DNA from: Streptomyces avidinii
Lineage (GTDB): Bacteria > Actinomycetota > Actinomycetes > Streptomycetales > Streptomycetaceae
NCBI RefSeq assembly: GCF_014650695.1
Contig: NZ_BMVL01000025.1
Location: forward strand, 1 to 49,608
Direction of reading: 5' to 3'
Length of the DNA stretch: 49,608 nucleotides
The position numbers and the translations under genes were made by a program. Of the stretch, positions 16,956 to 23,966 are shown piece after piece. Numbering within the stretch: position 1 is the first letter of the stretch; every line of letters begins with the position of its first letter. The notes under the pieces were generated by a model, which was not told the DNA's origin, searched no databases, and saw only the letters and a program-made list of their open reading frames with translations.

Positions 16956-18542
16956 CTACGGCGTCTCGGCCGGCACCTCGGGCATTTCCGAGGCATCCCT
17001 CGCCGAACCCTGGGCGGGCGGCTGCACCGGCTTCACGAGCCGGTCCGGCAACAGCTCCAGCACGGCCTGGCGGTACGCCGGCTGGGTGCCCTCGTCGTAC
17101 GGGTCCGGGGTGGCGGGCACCTGCAGGCGGTGCACGGGCCCGGTGCCGAGCCGGGCGTACCCGCGGCCCGGCGGCACCTGGGCCGTCGGGGTGGTGTGCG
17201 GCGGCAGTCCCAGCACGTCCGCGATCTGCTGGACGGCGGCGGGCCCGAGGACGGCGCGGGCGCGGGTGTGCTGCCAGACGGAGTCGTTGAGCAGCTCCAG
17301 GTGCCCGAACTGCTCGGCGACCACCACCGTCACATGAGCGGGCCGTCCGTGCCGCAGCGGTACCTGCAACTGGGCCAGCGGATCCGGGCCGCCCTCGGAG
17401 ACGGCGAGGTGGGCCAGCACGGTCGGCTGGTCCAGCAGGATCCACAGGGGCCGCCGGGTGTTCTCGGGCGCCGGCCGGCCGACCTCACGGGCCCGGTGGG
17501 TGGCGATCAGCCGCCGCTCGGTCTCCTGCGCGGCCCATTCCAGCGTGGCCTGCGCCCCGGTCGGCCCGCACTCCACGGCGAGGACGCCGCTGCGGCCGGC
17601 CAGGCACGTGTACTCGCCGCTGCCCCCGCCGTCGACGATCAGTACATCGCCCCCGTGGCGCAGGGCCTGCAGGGCGACGGAGCGCAGCAGGGTGGAGGTG
17701 CCGCTGCCGGGCTGGCCGACGGCCAGCAGGTGGGGCTCGGTGGAGCGGGGCCCGGTGCGCCAGATCACCGGCGGCACGTCGCGGGGCTCGTCGCCCTCCA
17801 GGACGGGCAGGGTGCGCTGCACGCTGCCGGCGTCGGTGAAGCCCAGTACGGTCTCGCCGGGCGAGGTGACGAACGGCTGGGCGGCGATGCCCGTCGGCAG
17901 CGCCGCCAGCACCTTCAGGTCGAGCTGGTTGCCCTCCTCGTCCCAGTCGAAGAGATACTCCCGTCCGCGCCCGGACTTGGCGTGCAGCAGTGCCTCGATC
18001 CGGGCCCGTGAGGTGGCCTCGCCGTCGGTGAAGTAGGCCGGGTAGCGGATGTGGAGCCGGGTGATGCGGCCCGCCTCGTCGAACTCGTAGCCGCTGAAGG
18101 CCTTGTCCCAGTCCCCGCCGTGGGCGAAGAGCGGGCTCGGGTCCTCCGGGATGGAGAAGTACGGCACGAGGGCTTCGTAGAGGGAGCCGAGCCGTTCGGT
18201 CTCGGCACCGCTGGGTCCGGTCTTCGCCGGATTGCGGTCGCGTCCGTGCCAGGCCGCCGCCGCCATGAGGGTGATCATGGCGAGGAGCGGGCCGTAGGGG
18301 ACGAGCGCGACCACAAGGACGCAGGCGGCCCCCAGGAACAGCGCGGGACCACGCTTGTCCTTGGGGGTCTCGGACCACCGGCGCCGCCCGGCCGCGGCCA
18401 GGATGCGCAGGCCGCGTCCGATGACGAGGAGCGGATGGAGGACGTCCGTGGCACTGTCGGCGGCCGTGCGAGCGAGGTCGCGGCCCCGGGCCAGCGACAC
18501 GGTGCCGCTGCTGAGGATGCGGGGAAGTGGGCGCCGGGCCAC
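16956..18542 (-). CDS. sffA: SffA-like SpoIIIE/FtsK-family protein with altered Walker A
   Basis: The S. coelicolor homologue SffA is a SpoIIIE/FtsK-like protein brought to sporulation septa by SmeA and involved in chromosome segregation into spores. This 528-residue protein has two hydrophobic segments (about 66-83 and 85-98), a strand-rich middle domain, and a P-loop-like region VGQPGSGTSTLL (275-286). The invariant Walker A lysine is replaced by T282. A Walker B-like WILLDQP sits at 367-373. ATP hydrolysis is therefore doubtful. The GTG at 18542 is preceded by AGGAGA 7 bases upstream. It lies 69 bases downstream of smeA on the same strand and is probably cotranscribed. Assigned from size, membrane anchor, domain type and the smeA neighbour. 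Confidence 0.8.
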   Translation of the reverse strand: MARRPLPRILSSGTVSLARGRDLARTAADSATDVLHPLLVIGRGLRILAAAGRRRWSETPKDKRGPALFLGAACVLVVALVPYGPLLAMITLMAAAAWHGRDRNPAKTGPSGAETERLGSLYEALVPYFSIPEDPSPLFAHGGDWDKAFSGYEFDEAGRITRLHIRYPAYFTDGEATSRARIEALLHAKSGRGREYLFDWDEEGNQLDLKVLAALPTGIAAQPFVTSPGETVLGFTDAGSVQRTLPVLEGDEPRDVPPVIWRTGPRSTEPHLLAVGQPGSGTSTLLRSVALQALRHGGDVLIVDGGGSGEYTCLAGRSGVLAVECGPTGAQATLEWAAQETERRLIATHRAREVGRPAPENTRRPLWILLDQPTVLAHLAVSEGGPDPLAQLQVPLRHGRPAHVTVVVAEQFGHLELLNDSVWQHTRARAVLGPAAVQQIADVLGLPPHTTPTAQVPPGRGYARLGTGPVHRLQVPATPDPYDEGTQPAYRQAVLELLPDRLVKPVQPPAQGSARDASEMPEVPAETP

Positions 18543-18611
18543 GGGCGTCTCCTGGAGTTGTGGGTGTGACGGTGATTCGGGTGTCGCTGGCGTCGCCGCG
18601 TGATGGCCGGG

Positions 18612-18806
18612 CTAGAGCTTGATCCCGCCGAGCAGGCTGGCGAGGCTCGCGGTGCTCGCCGTGATGCTCGGGGCGATGGCGGAGCCGGCGAGGAAGAAGC
18701 CGAAGAGCGAGCAGACGAACGCGTGCGTCAGCTTCATCCCGTCCTTCTTGAAGAAGAGGAAGCAGATGATGCCGAGCAGGACCACGCCTGAGATGGACAG
18801 AACCAT
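18612..18806 (-). CDS. smeA: SmeA-like small membrane protein of sporulation septa
   Basis: The 64-residue product is almost all membrane. Helix 1 is at 1-19 (VLSISGVVLLGIICFLFF), followed by a short basic turn KKDGMK, then a second hydrophobic helix (AFVCSLFGFFLAGSAIAP) and a small Ser/Ala-rich tail. In S. coelicolor SmeA is a sporulation-specific membrane protein that localises to septa and recruits SffA. Gene order and size agree here. AGGAGAAAA precedes the ATG. The promoter must lie in 18807-18984, which contains the inverted pair GTGAA...TTCAC (18892-18912), but I could not fit a WhiG-type -10/-35 with confidence. Confidence 0.8.
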   Translation of the reverse strand: MVLSISGVVLLGIICFLFFKKDGMKLTHAFVCSLFGFFLAGSAIAPSITASTASLASLLGGIKL

Positions 18807-18984
18807 GAGGTTTTCTCCTGGTGGGTGGGGACAGTCACCATCAGTTCTTCCAGGCTCACAGGAAGTATCAATGCGACAAAAGGTGCATACGGGTGAATCC
18901 AGGGGTTTTTCACTTGACCGGCTCAGCCCGGCTGGCGGGCCCGGCCCGGGGTGGGTCGAGGCTGATCATTGCCTCGGCCCGACC

Positions 18985-19013
18985 CGGACATGTGCAGGCC
19001 AGGGCGCTACTCT
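18985..19013 (+). promoter_or_regulatory. Possible promoter for the ankyrin gene
   Basis: CGGACA (18985-18990) and TACTCT (19008-19013) are 17 bases apart, matching the housekeeping -35 at 4 of 6 positions and the TANNNT -10. It lies 121 bases before the ankyrin ATG. The 18807-19134 gap also holds an imperfect inverted repeat CGAGGC TGATCATT GCCTCG (18958-18977) just upstream. Nothing else was recognised in the gap. Confidence 0.4.
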
Positions 19014-19134
19014 GGCGATTCACCCGTACGGACGCAGTGCCGTGCACCCCCCTGCCCGCCCGGCCCGGCCGGTTCCTCGCTGCCGCGACGGGCGGGTGGA
19101 CCATGTCAGCAACGAGTGAAAGGCGGTACGAACC

Positions 19135-19557
19135 ATGAGCGAGCACGCCGCGGAGGGATCCCGCTCCCAGGGTGTCCCCGACGAGGACGTCATCGAGCTG
19201 GCCACCAAGATCTTCGACCTCGCCCGCCAGGGTGAGACCGAGACCCTCGCCGCCTATCTGGACGCCGGCGTTCCGGCGAACCTCACCAACGACCGCGGCG
19301 ACACCCTGGTGATGCTCGCCGCCTACCACGGCCACGCCGATGCCGTGTCGGCCCTGCTGGCCCGCGGCGCCGAGGCCGACCGTGCCAACGACCGGGGCCA
19401 GACCCCGCTCGCCGGCGCGGTCTTCAAGGGCGAGGAGGCCGTCATCCGGGCCCTGCTCGCCGGAGGGGCCGACCCGAACGCCGGAACGCCCTCCGCCGTG
19501 GACACGGCGCGCATGTTCGCCAAGGCCGACCTGCTGGAACTTTTCGGAGCCAAGTAG
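19135..19557 (+). CDS. Ankyrin repeat protein
   Basis: This 140-residue soluble protein has about three ankyrin repeats after a 30-residue N-terminal region. They are visible as GETETLAAYLDAGVPANLTND, RGDTLVMLAAYHGHADAVSALL and RGQTPLAGAVFKGEEAVIRALL, with the usual TPL and G-AD-N loop residues, and a partial C-terminal repeat (TPSAVDTARMFAKADLLELF). Ankyrin repeats bind proteins; no partner is visible. GAAAGG lies 11 bases before the ATG. Very similar small ankyrin proteins are common in Streptomyces. It is monocistronic or followed by the HEAT gene after 331 bases; a shared role with smeA/sffA is not supported. Confidence 0.9.
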   Translation: MSEHAAEGSRSQGVPDEDVIELATKIFDLARQGETETLAAYLDAGVPANLTNDRGDTLVMLAAYHGHADAVSALLARGAEADRANDRGQTPLAGAVFKGEEAVIRALLAGGADPNAGTPSAVDTARMFAKADLLELFGAK

Positions 19558-19779
19558 TCCGGTTTTGCCTGGGATCTGGCCCGGCCCGGGCGCAGCCCGA
19601 CCTCACAGGTTGGTCACGGCAGCCATAAATGTGGTCGCGGCGCACAAACCGGCTGGGTCATCATGGCGTCGGATTCGATTCGCGAGCACGGGGGACGGGC
19701 AGAAGCGGGCGAGACACGAAGGGTGTGCCGGCCGGCCCGGCCTCCATGGTCACGAAGCACCGACGAGAGTGAGAAGGCA

Positions 19780-19842
19780 ATGGTCTACATCGAGCGGAAC
19801 ATGACGGCGGACGTCCTCACATGCTGTTACGCGGCCCTGTGA
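19780..19842 (+). CDS. Possible 20-residue leader peptide or small ORF
   Basis: A 20-codon ORF starts MVYIERNMTADVL and ends TCCYAAL. A good ribosome site (GAGAAGG, about 2-3 bases shorter spacing than usual) precedes the ATG, and the stop lies 46 bases before the HEAT gene. The two adjacent Cys codons near the end recall cysteine-responsive leader peptides, but no attenuator hairpin was found after it. Nothing else coding was seen in 19558-19888. It could be chance. Confidence 0.35.
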   Translation: MVYIERNMTADVLTCCYAAL

Positions 19843-19888
19843 ATCCCGATTCCCGGTTGCGTCCCCAGCTTGATTTGAGGCCATTCCC

Positions 19889-21286
19889 ATGTTCGAACCA
19901 GTCATAGCGCCGAGCGGTACCCTGCTCGGGCTCCTCCAGCGGGGCCGCGGCGACGGCACGCTGCACGCACTCGCGGCACCCAGGGCGGAGGCCCTCGAGG
20001 CCCTCAACCACTGCGTGCTCCGCGACCCGCGCCAGGACTGGCAGGTCGAGAACCGCTCCTTGTACTACGCCCGGCTCTACCTGGACCTCGCCGGTCCGCT
20101 GGGTGAGATCGAGGCCCACCTCTTCAGCGCCGACGACCTCGTCGACGAGGAGGACCACCGCACGGGCCTCGCCCTGTCCGTCCTGGGCCACCTGGCCTCG
20201 TACGGCCGCGACGACGCGCTCATGCTGCTGCGCCGGTACGCCGCCTCCGGGGCGAACTGGGCCTGGGCGCTCGACGAGCTGGCCCTGCGCGACGACGACG
20301 AAGGCCTGCGGTCCCTGGCCGCGGCCGTCCTCGCCCGCTTCCCCGCCACGGCGGAGGGCGAGGCGCGGCTGGCCGCCGCCGTCCGCGATGCCTACGAGCC
20401 CCGCCCGTGGTGCCTGTGGGAGGAGACCCCCCAGTACGGGGAGCGCCTGCGCGCCGCCCGTCAGCAGGGCTCCTTCGACCGCTGGCAGCGGCAGATGAGC
20501 CCGAGCGGGCCCCGGCCCGGCTGGGGCGTCCAGGCCGTCTTCGACTGGGCCGCCGACGGCCTGCGCCGCGGAACCCCGCTGCACGTCCCCGCAGCCCGCT
20601 GCCTGGCCGCCGTGGCCCAGCCCGAGGACCGCTCCGCGATCCTCGCGGCCGCCGCCGGCGCCGACGGCGAGGCCGCCCGGGCCACCGCCCTGCACCACCT
20701 GGTCCTCGCCGAACCGGACAACCCGGCCGTACTGGACCTCATCGAAGCCGCCGCCGACGAGCCCGCCGTGGCCGCCTACGAGCGCATGTGCGGCCCCGAG
20801 GCCGTCGAACGGGCCCGACGCTGGGTCCACCGCCCCGACGCCCTCGGAGAGGCCGCCGCGGCCATCCTCGCCGCGCGCGGCGGAACCGAGGACGCCGTCC
20901 TGGTCCTGGGCGCGCTGCGCTCCACGGTCCGTGGCGCGGGCCCGGACACCCGGCGCCTGTTCGCCCTGGTGGACGGAGCCGGCCGGCTCGCCATCGGCTG
21001 CGCGGCCCCCGTGCTGCGCCACATCTACCGCGAGACGGCCTCCTCCCACCTGCGCGGCCGGGCCGCCCGGGCCCTGGCCAGCACCGACCCGACCTTCGCG
21101 GCGGGCTTCGCCGTCGAATGCCTCTGGGACTGCGAGGAGACCACCCGCGAGGTGGCCGCCCGCCACGCCGAAACGGCCGACGCCCGCGTGGCACCCCGAC
21201 TGCGCCGCCTGGCCACCGACCCGGCCGAGGAGGAGGACGTCCAGTCGGCCGTCCGCAGCCGCATCACCCCGGAATCGGCCGTGTAG
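19889..21286 (+). CDS. HEAT-repeat domain protein
   Basis: A 465-residue soluble, Ala/Leu/Arg-rich helical protein. Successive helix pairs such as RTGLALSVLGHLASYGRDDA, LALRDDDEGLRSLAAAVLAR, HVPAARCLAAVAQPEDRSAI and GRAARALASTDPTFAAGFAV have the HEAT/armadillo pattern. These scaffolds bind proteins or act as lyase-type bilin adaptors; the role is unknown here. A more specific N-terminal part (MFEPVIAPSGTLLGLLQRGRGDGTLH) and the aromatic segment PRPWCLWEETPQYGERL (near 172) are not repeat-like and probably define the family. The ATG at 19889 has GAGG 9 bases upstream. Two hairpins follow the stop. Confidence 0.82.
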   Translation: MFEPVIAPSGTLLGLLQRGRGDGTLHALAAPRAEALEALNHCVLRDPRQDWQVENRSLYYARLYLDLAGPLGEIEAHLFSADDLVDEEDHRTGLALSVLGHLASYGRDDALMLLRRYAASGANWAWALDELALRDDDEGLRSLAAAVLARFPATAEGEARLAAAVRDAYEPRPWCLWEETPQYGERLRAARQQGSFDRWQRQMSPSGPRPGWGVQAVFDWAADGLRRGTPLHVPAARCLAAVAQPEDRSAILAAAAGADGEAARATALHHLVLAEPDNPAVLDLIEAAADEPAVAAYERMCGPEAVERARRWVHRPDALGEAAAAILAARGGTEDAVLVLGALRSTVRGAGPDTRRLFALVDGAGRLAIGCAAPVLRHIYRETASSHLRGRAARALASTDPTFAAGFAVECLWDCEETTREVAARHAETADARVAPRLRRLATDPAEEEDVQSAVRSRITPESAV

Positions 21287-21309
21287 CGCCCCCGGAAAGC
21301 CGAACCCCC

Positions 21310-21343
21310 GCGCCCGGGCCCCGCGACGACGGAGCCCGGGCGC
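21310..21343 (+). terminator. Hairpin after the HEAT gene (first of two)
   Basis: GCGCCCGGGC (21310-21319) pairs perfectly with GCCCGGGCGC (21334-21343) around a 14-base loop, 24 bases after the HEAT gene stop. There is no U-tract. Confidence 0.55.
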
Positions 21344-21370
21344 GCCGCGTTCCCGCCCGAGGGCACCGGT

Positions 21371-21403
21371 CCGCCACGGCCCCCGTGGCGGGGGCCGTGG
21401 CGG
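21371..21403. terminator. Hairpin after the HEAT gene (second of two)
   Basis: A perfect 14-bp stem, CCGCCACGGCCCCC (21371-21384) with its complement (21390-21403), encloses a 5-base loop. It can end transcripts from both sides. The rest of 21287-21595 holds only a weak minus-strand ORF. Confidence 0.7.
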
Positions 21404-21435
21404 AGGCCCGTTCTGCCGGGTCCGGCGCGCTTCGG

Positions 21436-21573
21436 TCAGTGCACCGGCGGAGGAGCGTCCAGGGAGAAGCCGACCTGCGGCCCCCGCCACCCGCCGCCCG
21501 GGTGGGTGCACTCCGACCGGGGCTTCCTCTCCGTCACCGCGACGCTCACCCCCTGTGCCCGGAGGTTCCTCAC
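21436..21573 (-). CDS. Weak small ORF downstream of pxpC
   Basis: A 45-codon minus-strand frame from GTG 21573 (RNLRAQGVSVAVTERKPR...) runs to TGA at 21436, just before the terminator, 22 bases after the pxpC stop. Its frame has Streptomyces-like third-position GC and is open further upstream into the pxpC end. There is no good ribosome site and I do not recognise the product. It may be a small gene at the end of the pxp operon or simply a 3' tail. Confidence 0.3.
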   Translation of the reverse strand: MRNLRAQGVSVAVTERKPRSECTHPGGGWRGPQVGFSLDAPPPVH

Positions 21574-21595
21574 CAGCTCGGGCAGTTCACCGGTT

Positions 21596-22462
21596 TCATC
21601 GGGCCCGCACGAACCGGACCGGAGTACCCGGCCGGGCCTGCGCGGCCGAGTCCAGGGCCGGGCCCGGCGGGACCACGCCCACCACCGGGTAGCCGCCGGT
21701 CACCGGATGGTCGGCCAGGAACACCACCGGCAGGCCGTCAGGGGGCACCTGGACCGCGCCCAGCACCATGCCCTCGCTCGGCAGCTCCCCGGCCCGGGCG
21801 CGGACCAGCGCAGGACCGCCCTCCGTGCGCAGCCCGATCCGGTTGGAACGCGGCGACACCCGCAACGCCGAGCGCCACAGGCCGGCGAGGGACGCCCCGG
21901 TGAACCAGTCCGCCCGCGGCCCGAGCCGGAGCGGGAGCAGCAGTTCCGACGGCGCCGCGGGCAGCCCGTACGCGTCCGCCCCGGGCACCGGGTCCGGTCC
22001 CGCGGGGCCCACGGGCAGCAGCATCCCGGCCGACAGGGCCGGCGGCCCGAGGCCCGCCAGCAGGTCCGTGGAGCGACTGCCCAGGACCGGCGCGACGATC
22101 AGGCCTCCCCGGACCGCGACGTAGCCGCGCAGTCCCGACTCCGCCCGCCCGACCTCCAGCTCCGCCCCGGCCGGCACCCGGACCGGCGCTCCCCAGGCCA
22201 CCGGGCGCCCGGAGATCCGTACCGGACAGGGCGCGCCCGTGACCGCCACGACCGTCGCAGCCGGGGCGCGCAGCGACACCCCGTCCAGGGTCGTCTCCAG
22301 CGCCGCCGCGTCGGGCGGGTTGCCGACCAGCCGGTTCGCCAGCGCGTACGCCGCCGTGTCCAGCGCTCCCGACCGGGGGACCCCGAGGTGCGCGTAGCCG
22401 GGGCGGCCCCGGTCCTGGACCGTGGTCAGCGCCCCCGGCCGTACCACCAGCAGCTCAGTCAC
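21596..22462 (-). CDS. pxpC: 5-oxoprolinase subunit C (biotin-dependent carboxylase-like domain)
   Basis: PxpC works with PxpA and PxpB to open 5-oxoproline (pyroglutamate) to glutamate using ATP in the cytoplasm. The 288-residue product is the allophanate-hydrolase subunit 2/KipA-like domain. It starts with the diagnostic LVVRPGALTTVQDRGRPGYA then HLGVPRSGALD, and ends with the conserved VFLADHPVTGGYPVVGVV. It has GTG at 22462 and overlaps the end of pxpB by 8 bases, so it is translationally coupled. It is the last certain gene of a pxpA-pxpB-pxpC operon. Length is normal and no key segment is missing. Confidence 0.93.
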   Translation of the reverse strand: MTELLVVRPGALTTVQDRGRPGYAHLGVPRSGALDTAAYALANRLVGNPPDAAALETTLDGVSLRAPAATVVAVTGAPCPVRISGRPVAWGAPVRVPAGAELEVGRAESGLRGYVAVRGGLIVAPVLGSRSTDLLAGLGPPALSAGMLLPVGPAGPDPVPGADAYGLPAAPSELLLPLRLGPRADWFTGASLAGLWRSALRVSPRSNRIGLRTEGGPALVRARAGELPSEGMVLGAVQVPPDGLPVVFLADHPVTGGYPVVGVVPPGPALDSAAQARPGTPVRFVRAR

Positions 22463-23075
22463 GGCCGCCCTCCGTGAACCGCACCCGGACCCCCGGCGCG
22501 AACAGCGCCGCCGGTTCCCGATCCGCGTCCCAGAGCACCGCGTCGGTGGAACCGATCAGCTGCCAGCCGCCGGGGGAGGAGCGCGGGTACACCCCGGCGT
22601 ACTCGCCCGCCAGTGCCAGCGAGCCCGCCGGGACGGCCGTGCGCGGAGTGTCCCGGCGGGGCACGTGGAGGCGCTCCGGCAGCCCCGTCAGATAGCCGAA
22701 GCCGGGAGCGAACCCGCAGAACGCCACCCGGAACTCGGTGGCGCCGACGATTCCCGGCACCTCCCCGGGGGCCACCCCCCACAGCCGGGCCACCTCCGCC
22801 AGGTCCGGCCCGTCGTAGCGCACCGCAACGGTGACCAGCGGGCCCTCCTCGCGGGTGAGCGGCGGTACCTCCCAGCGCGCGATCAGGACCCCGAGCGCGG
22901 CCGGATCCCGTACGCCGTCCAGCAGTACGGTCCGTGCCGCGGGCACCAGGTCCCGTACGGGGCCCAGCGCGCCCGCGTCCCGGCGGCGCAGCAGCTCGGC
23001 GTGGAGCGCGGCGACCTCGTCGGCCGAGTCCAGCTCGATCAGCAGGGCCTCGCCGCCCACCACCAGGGTCCTCAC
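22455..23075 (-). CDS. pxpB: 5-oxoprolinase subunit B (KipI/allophanate hydrolase subunit 1)
   Basis: The 206-residue product is the KipI/allophanate hydrolase subunit 1 domain. It has the signature FCGFAPGFGYLTGLPERLHVPR (residues about 126-148), YAGVYPRSSPGGWQLIG, and the C-terminal LFAPGVRVRF. It acts as a complex with PxpC in 5-oxoproline cleavage. The GTG at 23075 overlaps the pxpA stop by 4 bases (GTGA) and is the only start giving the family N terminus (RTLVVGGEALLIEL). The frame stays open upstream through pxpA but that is shadow sequence. It overlaps pxpC by 8 bases. Confidence 0.92.
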   Translation of the reverse strand: MRTLVVGGEALLIELDSADEVAALHAELLRRRDAGALGPVRDLVPAARTVLLDGVRDPAALGVLIARWEVPPLTREEGPLVTVAVRYDGPDLAEVARLWGVAPGEVPGIVGATEFRVAFCGFAPGFGYLTGLPERLHVPRRDTPRTAVPAGSLALAGEYAGVYPRSSPGGWQLIGSTDAVLWDADREPAALFAPGVRVRFTEGGRD

Positions 23076-23866
23076 GCGAAGGCCTCCACCCGGATCCCGG
23101 CCGCGCCCAGTGCCTCCCGGACCCGGCGGGCCAGCCCGGCCGCCCCGGGGGTGTCCCCGTGCAGGCACAGCGAGCGCGCGGCCACGCGCACCGGGGACCC
23201 GTCGGCGGCCGTTGCCGCCCCCTCGGCGGCCATTCGGACGGCCCGCGCCACGACCGCGTCCGGGTCGTGCAGCACGGCGCCCGGCTCGCCGCGCGGCACC
23301 AGCGTCCCGGCGGGCGTGTACGCACGGTCGGCGAAGGCCTCCGGTACGGGCGCCAGCCCGGCCTCCTCGGCGGCGGCGAGCAGCAGCGACCCCGGCAGTC
23401 CGAGCACGGGCAGACCCCCGGTGGCACCGGAGCCCGCCGCCAGCCGGACGCCCGCGACCACGGCGGCGGCCTGGCCGGCGTCGTGCACCGTGCGGTTGTA
23501 GAGCGCACCGTGCGGTTTCACGTACGACACCCGGGAACCGGCCGCCCGGGCGAACACCTCCAGCGCCCCGATCTGGTAGGCCACCTCGTCGGCGAGTTCG
23601 CCCGGCGGCACGTCCATCGAGCGCCGCCCGAAGCCGGCCAGGTCGCGGTAGGACACCTGCGCGCCGATCCGCACCCCGCGCTCCGCGGCAAGCTCGCAGA
23701 CGCGGCGCATGATCGACGGGTCCCCGGCATGGAAGCCGCACGCCACATTGGCACTCGTCACCACGGAGAGCAGAGCCTCGTCGTCGGTGAGCGTCCAGCG
23801 TCCGAAGCCTTCGCCGAGGTCGGCGTTGAGGTCGATCACGGGAGCGGATGCGATCATGGAAGCCAT
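23072..23866 (-). CDS. pxpA: 5-oxoprolinase subunit A (LamB/YcsF family)
   Basis: The 264-residue LamB/YcsF TIM-barrel subunit of 5-oxoprolinase has DLNADLGEGFG near the start, the conserved NVACGFHAGDP segment, SYVKPHGALYN (near 122) and the C-terminal LCLHGDTPGA. It is first in the pxpA-B-C operon with 4-base and 8-base overlaps. I chose ATG 23866: TACGCT, a TANNNT -10, ends 6 bases before it and no ribosome site exists, which suggests a leaderless mRNA. The ATG at 23857 is also possible. The frame extends to 23947 but those residues are not family-like and overlap the divergent promoter. The three genes together are sufficient for pyroglutamate recycling. Confidence 0.9.
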   Translation of the reverse strand: MASMIASAPVIDLNADLGEGFGRWTLTDDEALLSVVTSANVACGFHAGDPSIMRRVCELAAERGVRIGAQVSYRDLAGFGRRSMDVPPGELADEVAYQIGALEVFARAAGSRVSYVKPHGALYNRTVHDAGQAAAVVAGVRLAAGSGATGGLPVLGLPGSLLLAAAEEAGLAPVPEAFADRAYTPAGTLVPRGEPGAVLHDPDAVVARAVRMAAEGAATAADGSPVRVAARSLCLHGDTPGAAGLARRVREALGAAGIRVEAFA

Positions 23867-23929
23867 GCGCCGAGCGTAGAGCAGGCAGCCGGACCGGACG
23901 CCGGGGACGATCCGGCCGAACCATGCCGT

Positions 23930-23960
23930 TTGGGATGTTGTCAGCAACAGGACCTAGTCT
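23930..23960 (+). promoter_or_regulatory. Promoter and inverted repeat ahead of the SMC cassette
   Basis: TTGGGA (23930-23935) and TAGTCT (23955-23960) are 19 bases apart, and TAGTCT ends 6 bases before the GTG at 23967, which fits a leaderless transcript. Inside the spacer is a 14-bp inverted repeat TGTTGTCAGCAACA (23936-23949), well placed to be a repressor operator. The intergenic region is shared with divergent pxpA. Assignment is by pattern only. Confidence 0.45.
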
Positions 23961-23966
23961 TTGTCC

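Noticed and set aside
16956..18806. Transfer and spread genes of an integrative plasmid
   Set aside because: The small membrane protein plus FtsK-like gene match the chromosomal smeA-sffA pair; no integrase, replication gene, att site or tRNA was seen.
18807..18984. WhiG-type promoter for smeA
   Set aside because: No TAAA-N15-GCCGATAA-like pair could be fitted on the minus strand.
19817..21511. Long minus-strand frame opposite the HEAT gene
   Set aside because: Gly/Arg-rich shadow typical of GC-rich antisense frames; the plus-strand frame has the HEAT pattern and a ribosome site.
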